Assembly (NCBI RefSeq): GCF_001039355.2 | Contig: NW_019773522.1 | Span: 9,328 to 73,327 of the forward strand | Source: Lingula anatina | Lineage: Eukaryota > Brachiopoda > Lingulata > Lingulida > Lingulidae | Direction of reading: 5' to 3' | DNA length: 64,000 nucleotides | Made by a program: the position numbers and the translations under genes | In this document: positions 38,415 through 49,472 of the stretch, piece by piece | Numbering within the stretch: the stretch's first letter is position 1 | How the letters are laid out: every line of letters begins with the position of its first letter | The notes under the pieces: generated by a model | What the model was told of the DNA's origin: nothing | What the model saw: only the letters and a program-made list of their open reading frames with translations | The model's database searches: none

Positions 38415-38915
38415 CTCACACACACACGTCCAGATTAACTTACCAACAGTCAGCATCGCCATCAAAACTCTTTGTTCGCTTTATTTGAAAACAGGCGAAG
38501 CAGGGGAACTGCCCAAACTAACAAGAAGAACACAGCCCAGACTAAAATGCTGGACCAAAATGCAGACTATTCTGAACATTTAAATGCCAATGAACACATC
38601 GCGGACTTTGCCGGAGATCCGGGCTTTACGCAAATTGAAGTATATGGACCGTCAAGTCATGCACAAATAGACCCACAATATGAAAATACATTCGGTGTGA
38701 TTGCGGCTACATCGGACATACCACACGATGACTCCGGTTTGTATGCAGTTCCAGACAAGCGAAAGAAAATGATATCAAGTTACCACGATGAGGGAGTAGA
38801 TAGCGACCATGATGGCTTTTATGACCCGGCAAAAGACCCGGATGTTGCTGATGACGTCGTCTTTGTTGATAATGACATTTACGAAGCCGGCGATTCTGAG
38901 AACGCTGACGTCTGA
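33421..38915 (+). CDS. Sushi-PAN-sushi(x6) single-pass receptor with tyrosine-rich tail, copy B
   Basis: Exons are 33421-33508 (signal peptide), 34627-34833 (sushi 1), 35149-35373 (PAN/apple-like), 36867-37976 (six sushi modules), 38233-38356 (stalk and transmembrane helix beginning AGIIGGVGAAVIVLLL) and 38495-38915 (tail). The product is about 724 aa and parallels copy A exon for exon. The long exon encodes module starts CSATPFD, RTCQPPV, VRCHLNN, IYCAIPM, RQCHIPA and RSCVLPE, each with the four-cysteine sushi pattern. The tail (585-724) shares the SEHLNAN-type block and DPQYENT with copy A but then diverges: it adds YAVP near 668 (YxxP, Crk/RasGAP-SH2 type), an acidic DSDHDGFYD stretch at 687-695 shaped like a DxDxDG calcium-binding loop, and a terminal IYEAGD. 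It is thus a paralogue with the same outside and a changed inside. Function is inferred from modules only. Confidence 0.9.
33690..33922. mobile_element. GATCGATC-type MITE in gene B intron 1
   Basis: The left end GGGACCATGCCCAGA pairs with the right end TAGGCATGGGAACC. The internal GATTCGGTAGGCGTGACA block is shared with 15180-15325. It occupies the same intron as the related copy in gene A. Confidence 0.65.
34388..34570. mobile_element. About 180-bp inverted-repeat insertion in gene B intron 1
   Basis: Gene A lacks this segment at the matching place (23420-23440). Inner ends CAACAG...ATCAAATATGGCCGCC are mirrored imperfectly by GGCTGCCGTATTTGAT...CTGTTG, as in a MITE inserted after the duplication. 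Confidence 0.55.
35008..35142 (+). repeat. Tandem 65-bp duplication ending at the PAN exon acceptor of gene B
   Basis: Units 35008-35072 and 35073-35142 share ACATCAACACTACACAGC and CTTTGGATTTTCTCG. The second unit ends in the TTTTTTACTTTCAG acceptor of the PAN-like exon, so the pyrimidine tract is doubled. Confidence 0.85.
35589..36030. mobile_element. Inverted-repeat insertion in gene B intron 3, containing (AAT)n
   Basis: The ends are ACACTCTAAAAT and ATTTAGAGTGA. Gene A has the uninterrupted sequence CAAAGTTAGTCCATG at 24354-24368, which shows the empty site. An (AAT)n run lies inside at 35729-35776. Confidence 0.7.
36045..36286. mobile_element. 242-bp MITE with ACCTCCGCCAAGG ends
   Basis: The perfect 13-bp terminal inverted repeats lie at 36045-36057 and 36274-36286. 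The body GTTATGGACTGATTTTGATG belongs to a MITE type I recognise as widespread in marine animals. It is absent at the matching place in gene A. Confidence 0.8.
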
Positions 38916-40027
38916 GATACGAGAACAACGACTTTCATTTAAAAAGAAAAAAGAAACGATCTTCTCAACGACAAATAGTCTTTACGTCCTATTATCGCTA
39001 TCAAAGACTTGTCTTTCTGACCGACACGTGTATTTTAAATGTCCTTTTTTTTGTAATGATTGTTTTTGTGATATAATGACTGTGTGATTAATCACTAGAG
39101 AGCATTCCGTAGGAGCAGTTTATAAATATATAATTATTATATTAACATTCAATAGTTTATACCCTTTTGCGGTTAAGAACATGCTACCAAAGATATAAGA
39201 GACTTTAGTTAGAATAATGCATTTTATTTTTGATGTATCTTGTCATTTAACATTTGTGTCATTAACACTGATTAGCAGGAACTTCTTGCAACTAATTAAA
39301 TGAAAGATACAATTAATAATTATATCCATGCACGTGTTTGTTATCATTAGGTAGGGTAAATAATTACATTTTTTTGCAGAGCTCTACCTCTTACTCTAGC
39401 GAAACACGCGTTTTAAGAGACAAAATGGGTCAAAGAGTAATGTGAGCTTTTTCTTTTAAATATTATTTAGGTGAGTAAACCCACCATTTTGGAAAGGCAG
39501 ACAAAGCCAGTGTAACTATATACAATACAATCGGAATCAGTTTTAATTATACATATACCGCCGGTAGTGCACATAGAACTAATGAGACATACTAGAACAC
39601 ATAGTTTCTTTATCACGCCCATACAAGTATCATTTTCTCAATTTTACTGAACCTTTATGTCCCTTAAATTCCTTTCCTCTAGCAGCTTGTTGGCCTCCAG
39701 GCTGCGGTCCCTAAACATGCGTTTAATTTGCGTTAATCAGACCCTGCCTCTACTAGTCCCGACTCTTCTTTTTTATGACATATCCTAAAGGATATGTTTT
39801 TCTAAAGCTAGTTCGTGGAGTTCGATTCACTAATTCTGCATATAAGTATTGCACTATATAGAATATACATGTACATATTAGAATATATATATACCGGCAC
39901 ATGTACTTCCCTAGCACAAAAAAGTGTCACTCCTAACGCAATGCGTTAGTGATTCAGAAAACCATGTCTCAAAACAATGTGGTTTATACAACTTTGAAAA
40001 TCCACAAAGACGGTGGAAAACAAAATA

Positions 40028-40430
40028 TATTTGACCGACCGGATGACCTTGTGATGTCCGCCTCCAGTGGCCGCCTCCGGAGCGGGAGGACGTGAGTTCG
40101 ACCCCGTCCGGGGACATACCAGTGCTTTATAAACGGTAGGCTACACGCATGCTACATACCCAGGGGCGTAACCAGACCATTTAAAATTGTACGCACAGAT
40201 TTTGAAAATTCCCAGGTACGATTATATTCCGTGAAAAAATACACTGAATTTATGGAGAATAATATCATGGTTGGCTCAAAAAATTGTACGCACAGTGCAT
40301 CCGTGCGTATGCCTGGTTACGCCCCTGATACCTGCTTGGCATTCGGTACTTGAGGGTTGAAGCAGGGGCAAATTCCTGGTGTGGCACCGAGAGTGTCACC
40401 AACCAGTGTGTATGTTGACTAGGTGTCCAT
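40028..40430 (+). mobile_element. tRNA-derived SINE, interrupted by a MITE
   Basis: GATGTCCGCCTCCAGTGG resembles an A-box region and GAGTTCGACCCC (40094-40105) a polymerase III B box, at tRNA-like spacing. The body resumes after the MITE with ACCTGCTTGGCATTCGG (near 40329-40345). Exact ends are uncertain. Confidence 0.6.
40161..40327. mobile_element. 167-bp MITE nested in the SINE, ATACC target duplication
   Basis: The perfect 15-bp ends CAGGGGCGTAACCAG and CTGGTTACGCCCCTG are flanked by ATACC at 40156-40160 and 40328-40332. An inner AAAATTGTACGCACAG occurs near both ends. Confidence 0.85.
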
Positions 40431-40555
40431 TATATGTCCATTATATCCATTATATACATAGTATATCCATGTAGACCTTTAACCCAATGGAGTGCAATTT
40501 CGTAATAAGGTTATGATTATTATACTATATATGTATATACATTTGCAAGATAAAG

Positions 40556-42666
40556 AAACCGGTTTAAATTACGGAGTTTTAGACAAGATTAAAAAGAAAA
40601 TCAATGACAATGATAATGGTAACGACTCCAAGCATTATTTTTACTTCATACAATGTTATTTCTTATAATAAAAAAGATGTGTCTGCCACATATTTCCATG
40701 TTAAAATTAAAACATCCTCGAAAAATGATTTCCAATTGATAAAAAATAAGTCATAATCATCCATGACAAGGATGAAAGTTTGGGTCCTGATAAAAAATTA
40801 GCCATTAGTCAAATCAAAGAGCACATTAGAACATATATAATCACAGGAGTCATACATGTAGCAACAAGTTTAACTGAATAATGTAAAACCTTTTATTATA
40901 CAGACTTAACCATCGCCCCTTAACAGCAATGTTAACTCAAACTCAACTCAAATCACAGCTTTTATATAATGGGAACATTACGTGTATTTATAACTGCTTC
41001 CTTAGTCAATACAATGCCAGTAATGGTCTGACGCTACATGTACTTTAACATGTAGAGGCAGGCTGAGGTAATGGTAGATTATGGCATATTCACCTTACTA
41101 TGCCCGTCAACGGCATCTTATTATGCCCAATTCTTTACCAAATGACTATAATATTTTATTTATCAAAATAAACTTAAACTTCTGAATTATACAAAAATAA
41201 ATTTTAAATAAACATGTTAAGTAAATAAATATCTATGTAAATTACAATCAGTTTTTTACAAATTGTACTTGATTAAAATTAATGTAAAAATTAGTTCAAT
41301 ATCATGATATGCAAAAGATAAGACTGGACTCAATTTCTCTATAAATGCAGCATGATTGAATTCTATTACGGGTTTGAGCTGTTCATAATTTTAATTATGA
41401 ACAGCTAAAACAGTTAAAACCCAATATGTACATACAGGTAGGATGTACATACATGCAAGCTGACTCAGTGAAAGGGTACATGTACCAGTACGGGGTTAAT
41501 GACTGAAACACTGGCCCGGGGGGGGGGGNNNNNNNNNNNNNNNNNNNNNNNNNNNNNNNNNNNNNNNNNNNNNNNNNNNNNNNNNNNNNNNNNNNNNNNN
41601 NNNNNNNNNNNNNNNNNNNNNNNNNNNNNNNNNNNNNNNNNNNNNNNNNNNNNNNNNNNNNNNNNNNNNNNNNNNNNNNNNNNNNNNNNAAACCGGTTTA
41701 AATTACGGAGTTTTAGACAAGATTAAAAAGAAAATCAATGACAATGATAATGGTAACGACTCCAAGCATTATTTTTACTTCATACAATGTTATTTCTTAT
41801 AATAAAAAAGATGTGTCTGCCACATATTTCCATGTTAAAATTAAAACATCCTCGAAAAATGATTTCCAATTGATAAAAAATAAGTCATAATCATCCATGA
41901 CAAGGATGAAAGTTTGGGTCCTGATAAAAAAATAGCCATAAGTCAAATCAAAGAGCACATTAGAACATATATAATCACAGGAGTCATACATGTAGCAACA
42001 CGTTTAACCGAATAATGTAAAACATTTATTATACAGACTTAACCATCGTCCCTTAACAGCAATGTTAACTCAAACTCAACTCAAATCACAGCTTTTATAT
42101 AATGGGAACATTACGTGTATTTATAACTGCTTCCTTAGTCAATACAATGCCAGTAATGGTCTGACGCTACATGTACTTTAACATGTAGAGGCAGGCTGAG
42201 GTAATGGTAGATTATGGCATATTCACCTTACTATGCCGGTCAACGGCATCTTATTATGCCCAATTCTTTACCAAATGACTATAATATTTTATTTATCAAA
42301 ATAAACTTAAACTTCTGAATTATACAAAAATGAATTTTAAATAAACATGTTAAGTAAATAAATATCTATGTAAATTACAATCAGTTTTTTACAAATTATA
42401 CTTGATTAAAATTAATGTAAAAATTAGTTCAATATCATGATATGCAAAAGATAAGACTGGCCTCAATTTCTCTATAAATGCAGCATGATTGAATTCTATT
42501 ACGGGTTTGAGCTGTTCATAATTAAAATTATGAACAGCTAAAACAGTTAAAACCCAATATGTACATACAGGTAGGATGTACATACATGCAAGCTGACTCA
42601 GTGAAAGGGTACATGTACCAGTACGGGGTTAATGACTGAAACACTGGCCCGGGGGGGGGGGGGGGG
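40556..42666 (+). repeat. Near-identical 1-kb direct repeat on both sides of a gap
   Basis: Copy 1 (40556-41528) and copy 2 (41690-42666) start at AAACCGGTTTAAATTACGGA and end at CACTGGCCCGGGGGGGG, with only scattered differences. The gap 41529-41689 follows the G-run of copy 1. Misassembled alleles are more likely than a true duplication. Confidence 0.85.
41529..41689. other. Assembly gap (161 N)
   Basis: Run of N after a G homopolymer, between the two 1-kb copies. Confidence 1.
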
Positions 42667-43564
42667 TCTGTATCTTTTCAGTGATTTGGCTTACATAAAT
42701 TTTGATAAGATAAAATAAAATATGTTACGAAACATTAGGCATATTTAGAGGGTAAGTTTTATAATAAAGGAATGGGTCATTTTGCCTTTACAAAAAAATG
42801 CCATCCCTTCACGATTCTGTCACAGTTAAGTCCTATAGGATGCAAATCGTACCGACAACATAATACTCGGTCAACAGTGAAGATTTCCCCTATTTATTTT
42901 CAGTCTACAACGTGAATGACTGGCCCGGCTGCAATGGCAGTAAAAATTGGAGCGGGTAGTTGATTCCTGAAAACCAGTCATTTACTGGTCTTACCCGGCC
43001 AGTGGATTTTTTCTGATGTCACATGTACTCCAATTCAGCCAAACGTTAAAGTCTTTTTTCATAATTCTTTGAAATTTCCTTGTTTTAGATGTCTTATTTG
43101 TAAAAGAAAGACTGTTTAATCTAAATGTGTTAATTTAATTTAAATAAACAAAATTTTTTTGGAAAAATGGAGCCTGCCAGTAGATTCTCAGACCCTGGTG
43201 GCCCGGATGGCCTGTAAGTTGAAAAGTATTCAGCACAGACAGCATTTTACATGTACAAATGTGATTGTTTTGATCAATGGAGAGAGTTCAACACACACAG
43301 GCCTGTTATAGTACCGAGCACGTTAAGTAGCAGTACCGACGTTCCATTCGTCTAACGCACAATATATCGGTGTTGGAGTGAGGAACAATGGTGGGTCGTG
43401 CGTTAACTTGGAAAACGTACGAAAAGCATTTCAAAACTGTGAAATCGTGCGGAAACAGCAGTAAAGCTGCCTTGCATATGAAGTTGAGGAGGTTTGCCGT
43501 ATATTTTATACTACTATCGGGCACATTGCACTTCATCGATCAGTGATGACATTTTACGATCATA

Positions 43565-46310
43565 TCATATGGCGTCTTCTTCCGGGTTGTTAGGCTGCAT
43601 TTCAGTGTCACCTGTCGCGGGGGAGAGTTGTCTGTAATATGCCGAGACACACACCAGGGCGTAAAGCTGAAACACGATAGTAAGCCAAATGTTACTCTAA
43701 AACAGGACGTCTACTAATGATGGCTATAAATACGACTCCTTTTAAAAATTCCTTTAAAAATGAGGGACGATGCATAATACTAAAAGGGCGCAATCAGAAG
43801 AAGCTGATCGGAAGACCAACAGTTCTGTGGATCAGTTTTAGTTGCGACTGCACTCAAATTAAAAATGCATTCAGTATATACACTCACTCGCGCGCGCGCG
43901 CAAGAGAGAGAGAGAGAGAGAGAGCACTTACATCGATAAGAAGTAACGCCAAAAATAGAAAGAATAACACTGCCGGAAGTAATCTGCTTAACGTCCAGGC
44001 TTCATGAAAAAGAATGAAAAAAAGTATTATGCAAAAAAAGATTTCACAAAAATATACAAGAAGCAATTCGACCTGAACTTTTTTTATGATAATTTCAGAC
44101 TTCATCAAGATCATTTAATTTAATCCTTGTCATTTGGTATATTTTTAAAACTCTTGTATCGCTTCTATCTTTACATAATTTCGGCATAACAAATTTTATC
44201 ATAACCATTTAATGAGATTGTGTATGAAATATATTAAGGGCTGGAGACCTATATACTATATGAAATTAATTACTACATGTACCACTTCATAAAGACTTTA
44301 ACTGAAGGACCGTTGCGTTATAGAATGTTACACTTGTGAATGTTTCACTTGCGTGTCTGTGCGAAGTACTAAGATACTGGACATAAAATAAGAAATCTAA
44401 AAATGAAAAAGTACGGAGAAATCCTATAGCATATGTCATGTAATGAGCCATCAAGTATCTTGAAGCACACTGGACGTGCGTGTATTTAGACCAGGCAAGA
44501 AGTCATGGCAGTGATCATGTCTTTGTATACAGTCGTGGTTAGTATAAATGTTATACCTACCAATTGCAAGGAAGGATTGGATCAAGCTGAAGCCTTCCAC
44601 AAAGACGAAAATCCCGTCCATAATCATCCATGGAATAAACATACCACGGATACCCTGAAATACGGTATATAAAAGTAAAAAAATAATTTATAAAAATTAA
44701 TATTTGGTTTAAAGTACTGACACCGTCCCCACCCCCAGCTCCTCTCCCCACCCCCACCCCCACCCAACACATTGGACCCATTTTAGAAAGTGGAGTTTGA
44801 CAACTGCGTACTGACACCAAAGCACTTGCTATCTGTTCGAAGATTTTCCTACTCTACATAATAAATTATTATAGCTTAGTGGAATTAAAAACAAATAAGC
44901 TCCGTTCATCTATAAGCATATCTTAGACTGTTAATAAAAAACTACACTGAATAAGCTTGCCTTACCACCGCTTTCAGATTAACATTAACAACGAAAAAAA
45001 AAAATTCAAGCGGTGTCCCATTGTGTTATTAAATTAAAGTTACAATAGGGTTCATATACACTGTATATAAATAATACTGAATTTAAACAAACTGGTTCTC
45101 GTATGTCGTTTAAGAGTGATTCAGCTCTGACCTTAACCACGCCTATGATGAGAAGAATGGAGGACAGGATCCACAACGACATCAGAATGATTTTCGACCA
45201 GTACGTGTAGAACTCATTTACGTAAACAGATTCATCACCTGGAAGAGAGAACATGGAAGTGTCGGACATAATATTACATGAGACGTAGCTTTATATGGTG
45301 CGTTATTCATCACCAACCTACAGAAATTCTCGCTTTCGTCATTCATTAAATAACAGTGAATAAATAAATTAATATAACCAAATGAATATAATCTCAACTG
45401 CCTGTCTGAGAATCACTTATAAACTTATTTACACTTACCATGGACTATATATATCCAACTAAGCAGGTAGCCATACAGGCCCAGCGCTATGGTCCCTATG
45501 ATCTGAAACCAGACATAGATGCCACAGGAAGTTCAAATTCTGATAGTTAAAATAATTCGACGTTTTGATGTGAAATGAGACCGCAGCCATAGCTGACATG
45601 CAGTGCTGTGATTGTGGTATCGGATTTTCGAGCAGTGTGGCGGGAATGGTAGTCCGCTGGGAACCGTAGTCCGTTCCCCATTACTTTGTAACGGTGTCAT
45701 TCGTCTCATAAGCTTACCCCATGCTCCGACTAACCCTAACCTGCACTAAATGGACTATATGGACTACCATTCTTGTCGCACCACTACGTAGTCGTAGGGG
45801 GTGTGCAAGGGTCTATATATAGGGCTTAACCCCCCCCCCCCCCCCCACCACAAGCAGTTTTTAAAGCAAGCCAATCCAAAGTACAAGAAGCGGGGGAGGG
45901 GGATTCAGAACAATGTCCAATTCTTTAACCTAATTTTCTTTTCACAAAACACGTACAATGTTACGTCGCTGACGTCATATAGGCCGACACTACAATAACC
46001 CGATGTTCACTACAAGCACTGGGGTATATGGAAATAATTTACATGTATTTTTGTTGTTATACCCCCCTCTCCCTCTTTCACACCGATTATACACACCTCC
46101 TGAAGGTGATACCTTTGATATAACAATAGAAAATACTCCGACAATTAAAAAACCTCACATCCTTCATCTCTACCGTATATGCTTTTTTTTTAGTAATCAA
46201 TTTTTTTCTCCAATGTTTCACTATTGTTTGTCGATTTTACTTACTATAGACCATATCGCACTTGCAATGGAGCCCTGTTTTAGATTCATACAGCGACAAC
46301 ACGTCTTCAT
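43565..46310 (-). CDS. Small four-helix membrane protein, copy C (166 aa)
   Basis: Six coding exons on the minus strand: 46310-46245 (MKTCCRCMNLKQGSIASAIW), 45502-45439, 45238-45132, 44654-44561, 43999-43932 and 43666-43565. Sizes 66, 64, 107, 94, 68 and 102 nt sum to 167 codons including the stop and equal those of the neighbouring paralogue. Four hydrophobic helices lie at about 13-35, 55-79, 83-109 and 113-140, followed by a short polar tail ending EEDAI. The CC.C motif before helix 1 and the IPWMI motif in helix 3 resemble LAPTM4-type and insect DUF-family four-helix proteins, but the length is shorter than LAPTM4 and I cannot assign the family. Helix 4 is the least conserved part against copy D. 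Role unknown; an endomembrane or plasma-membrane location is inferred from the helices. Confidence 0.8.
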
Positions 46311-47024
46311 GATTGTAATTACCAAAATAAAATTATTAACAAGAGATTAGCGATAAACGGCTTAATCTAGCACAATAACCTGACGAATGTTTACTGCACA
46401 ACGATGCATCCCTTTTTTATAACGCTCCAGGTATAGATCATATCCGGGGTTGAATTTCATCCGGTATTACGCAAAATTCACTGCGGTAATTCTAATTACT
46501 AAAATGGATAAGAATTATTAAAATAGATTTTCCCGAAACAAATGTAAATTCATCACTCCGGTTAGTACTGTGACGTCAGGTCGCTGGTTGGGGTACCCTA
46601 GACGATCATAACGGCACGTTTTTAGCCTATCCTTTATTTCTCTGACCTTGTTTATCATAACCATCGGGCATGCAGTGTATTTCTTGATACGTCAACGTTC
46701 TCGGTGGATCATGCAATAATCTCAAGGCACGGCGGTCTTCCTGACAACGACTTAACATAAATTATTCCTAGCGGTTGATAAATTAGGCAGTGTTTCAATG
46801 TTTATGGGCACGTACACTAACCAGCAGCAGGTTGTTGAAATAATATATAATCATGAACTTTTTAAGTCGGAAGTGACTGACGATATCAAGTAGAGCCTTG
46901 TCAAATGTCACTTGGATATATATTTCTTCTTTGCAACTGCTGTAGTACAAGCTTAAGGGCCCGGTTATTAATCTCGCGTTCACTGGTGTTAAGAAACCAA
47001 GGGCCAATAGTCCGCCCACTATTA

Positions 47025-47255
47025 GGGTGCATTCCCAGAGATTAAGATCGATCCAGAGATTAAGATTTAGAACTACCTAACTCCCTGGGGGTTCACGCTA
47101 AATTGCAGTCAGCCGAGCGCGCACCATATTTAATTACCCCCTTACAGCTTTTAGTAGGCGGGACAGACGCTTAAGCCGGCTAAGCTGACAGTAATCTAGT
47201 GAGACTCTCCACAGGGATAGATCCATCTAAAATCTATGGAAATGGGGACTTAGAT
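47025..47255. mobile_element. GATCGATC-type MITE
   Basis: Begins TGCATTCCCAGAGATTAAGA and ends CTATGGAAATGGGGACTTAG, an imperfect inverted pair; shares CTCCCTGGGGGTTCACGC with the copy near 22630. Confidence 0.65.
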
Positions 47256-47378
47256 GTGTGCAGCCAGTTTTAGTGTTACGTTGGTACACGTATATCAGGT
47301 ACTGCATAAATAATCTTTATTTTAATCGACTTTTTAAAAGTGAGTTTTAACTGTCGCTGCAAAGCGTACACCTGGCCA

Positions 47379-47522
47379 CGTATCTCGTAAGCATCGCGTA
47401 CTGCGAATAGCGTTATCACATAGAGGCTACAAAGTATTATATGGGGCGAGTATGGGTGAGTTATTGAATCGAGACGCTTGCGCACGGTCGCAATGCCCGT
47501 TGCTTTCGAGATACGGGGCCCT
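47379..47522. mobile_element. 144-bp MITE, sister of 25006-25152
   Basis: Shares CACATAGAGGCTACAA and AATCGAGACGCTTGCGC with the copy in gene A; the right end is TTTCGAGATACGGGGCCCTG. Confidence 0.6.
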
Positions 47523-48507
47523 GATCCTATATTACATACATCTGACAGCCAAAAATGTAAAAAATAAAAGGTTACAAAATCTTTAAGTGCTGCTCCTGTC
47601 GCAGATTGGAGAAGTAAAGGGAGAAAAAATTGGGGTACTTAGAATTGAATGTTTTAATATATTCATCGACTTACTGTGGTCCATANGTATGTTCAATTTC
47701 TTTATCAGAATCCAAAATTTAATTCTTGTCTTAAATTATTTATCAAATTGACTTTATTATTTGCGGTAAGAAATGTTTATTTAAATTTAATAATGATTTT
47801 TTAAAAATTTTATGGGGATAGACGTCCATTTACATAAATTACACATTAAATTGTATTAATTAAAATCATTTACGATGTTACCTCTGACATTTTTATGGAT
47901 CCTTTTTCATCTTATTGTGTATTCCTTCATCAGTTTGTTGCGTTTCCTCACTACTTTCTCTCTTATTTTCTGTGTTTTGAATATATTAGCACACAAATAA
48001 AGCAACAAATCTAACTGTACATAAAGAAAAACATTTACTAAAGAGTCAGTAAACCGACACCACTAAAATTTTATGTGTCACATTTTACATTAAAGAGTAT
48101 ATGCAGTTTACAACTGCGTTCTCAGTCAATACAGTAATGAATTTACTTTTTTTCCAGATCTAGATGTCAGCGCAGTTGCTGGTAGATTATGTGGTAATGT
48201 TCAGCTGACTATGCGATCACCATATGCATCTCACCATACTAAATACTTTAACCAAATGATTATGAATACATGAGAAAATAAACTTAAATTTCTAATACAT
48301 ATTAAATTAATACAAAACATGTTTTATTAACCATTATCTATGTAATTAAAAAAATTACAAACATTTAAAACATATATAAAAAAAACATTAAAAAATATAT
48401 GGGAAGAAAATCGCAAAATCCATTTAAACATATGAGTAAAATAAGACCCTTGGCTTTATGAAATAAGTTCTACATGTATGTAGCGCTACGGCAAAAGTGG
48501 TCCATCC

Positions 48508-48510
<3 letters not shown>

Positions 48511-48597
<87 letters not shown>
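48511..48597. repeat. (AT)n microsatellite, about 87 bp
   Basis: Uninterrupted TA/AT run. Similar shorter runs are at 28330-28348 and 30678-30737. Confidence 0.95.
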
Positions 48598-48599
<2 letters not shown>

Positions 48600-49277
48600 A
48601 ACAGTATCGTAGACCATAAAACATGCCATTTCATAAATATATAACATTAATAAGCTCAGATACATATTGTAACCTATCCAATCTATGTGTCTAGATCTTG
48701 AATAATAAAACTCAATGTGTACAAAAGCAAATGGAGATTACCTCATGTAAACTGCCTCAGTGAAGAGGTAAGGGACTACTAACGGAAATATTTTTTGCAA
48801 TGGATTACTTAATACAAATTTTAATAATACCAAAAGCGTATACCATGTGGTATATTTAGCAGATAGACGTATTAAGGAATGGATCTTCTACCGTAAAACA
48901 TGTCATCCCACTCACGAATATATAACAATAATGAGCTATGATACATATCGTAACTTATCAAATATTTGTGTCTAGATCTTGAGTAATTCGAGAATAATGC
49001 AATACTCTACATTATAAAAAATCAGAAAATATTACAAAAGTTTACTCTCTGACAAAGCGCCGCTGTTGGGAAGTTAATGTTATGCAAACAAAATAGTAAA
49101 CAAACAAACGAACAAACAAACAAACAAACAAATAAATAAAAATTCCACTCCCTGTACAGAGATTTGTAAAAATAAATTTGCAAAAAGAGAAGAGTGAGGT
49201 GAAAGTGTCTGACAGCTGGCAAAGTTGGGCATACACTAATTTTGGGCGCGCTGAACTTCAGTGGTGGCATTTTCCTT

Positions 49278-49422
49278 TCAGATGGCGTGTCTTCCTGGGT
49301 AGCGAGGCCGCATTTCAATGCTTTCTGGCAAGGTGGAGAGTTGTCTGTAATGTGCCGAGACGCACACCATGGCGTAAATCTGAAACACAAAAAAGACAGT
49401 TACTAAAACAGTGTTTATATAG

Positions 49423-49472
<50 letters not shown>

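Larger units (their letters stand above)
38916..43564. other. Region between sushi/PAN gene B and four-helix gene C
   Basis: It holds the 3' UTR of gene B, a tRNA-derived SINE with a nested MITE (39990-40430), and a near-identical 1-kb direct repeat flanking an assembly gap (40556-42666). No exon was recognised. Confidence 0.6.
46311..49277. other. Region between four-helix genes C and D
   Basis: It contains a GATCGATC-type MITE (47025-47255), a 144-bp MITE (47379-47522), a long (AT)n run (48511-48597) and AT-rich unique sequence. No exon was seen. Confidence 0.6.

Noticed and set aside
40028..40110. Functional tRNA gene
   Set aside because: B-box-like and weak A-box-like parts are present, but the cloverleaf arms do not pair well; a SINE head fits better.
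48424..48624. Tyrosine/isoleucine repeat frame
   Set aside because: Translation of the (AT)n microsatellite.
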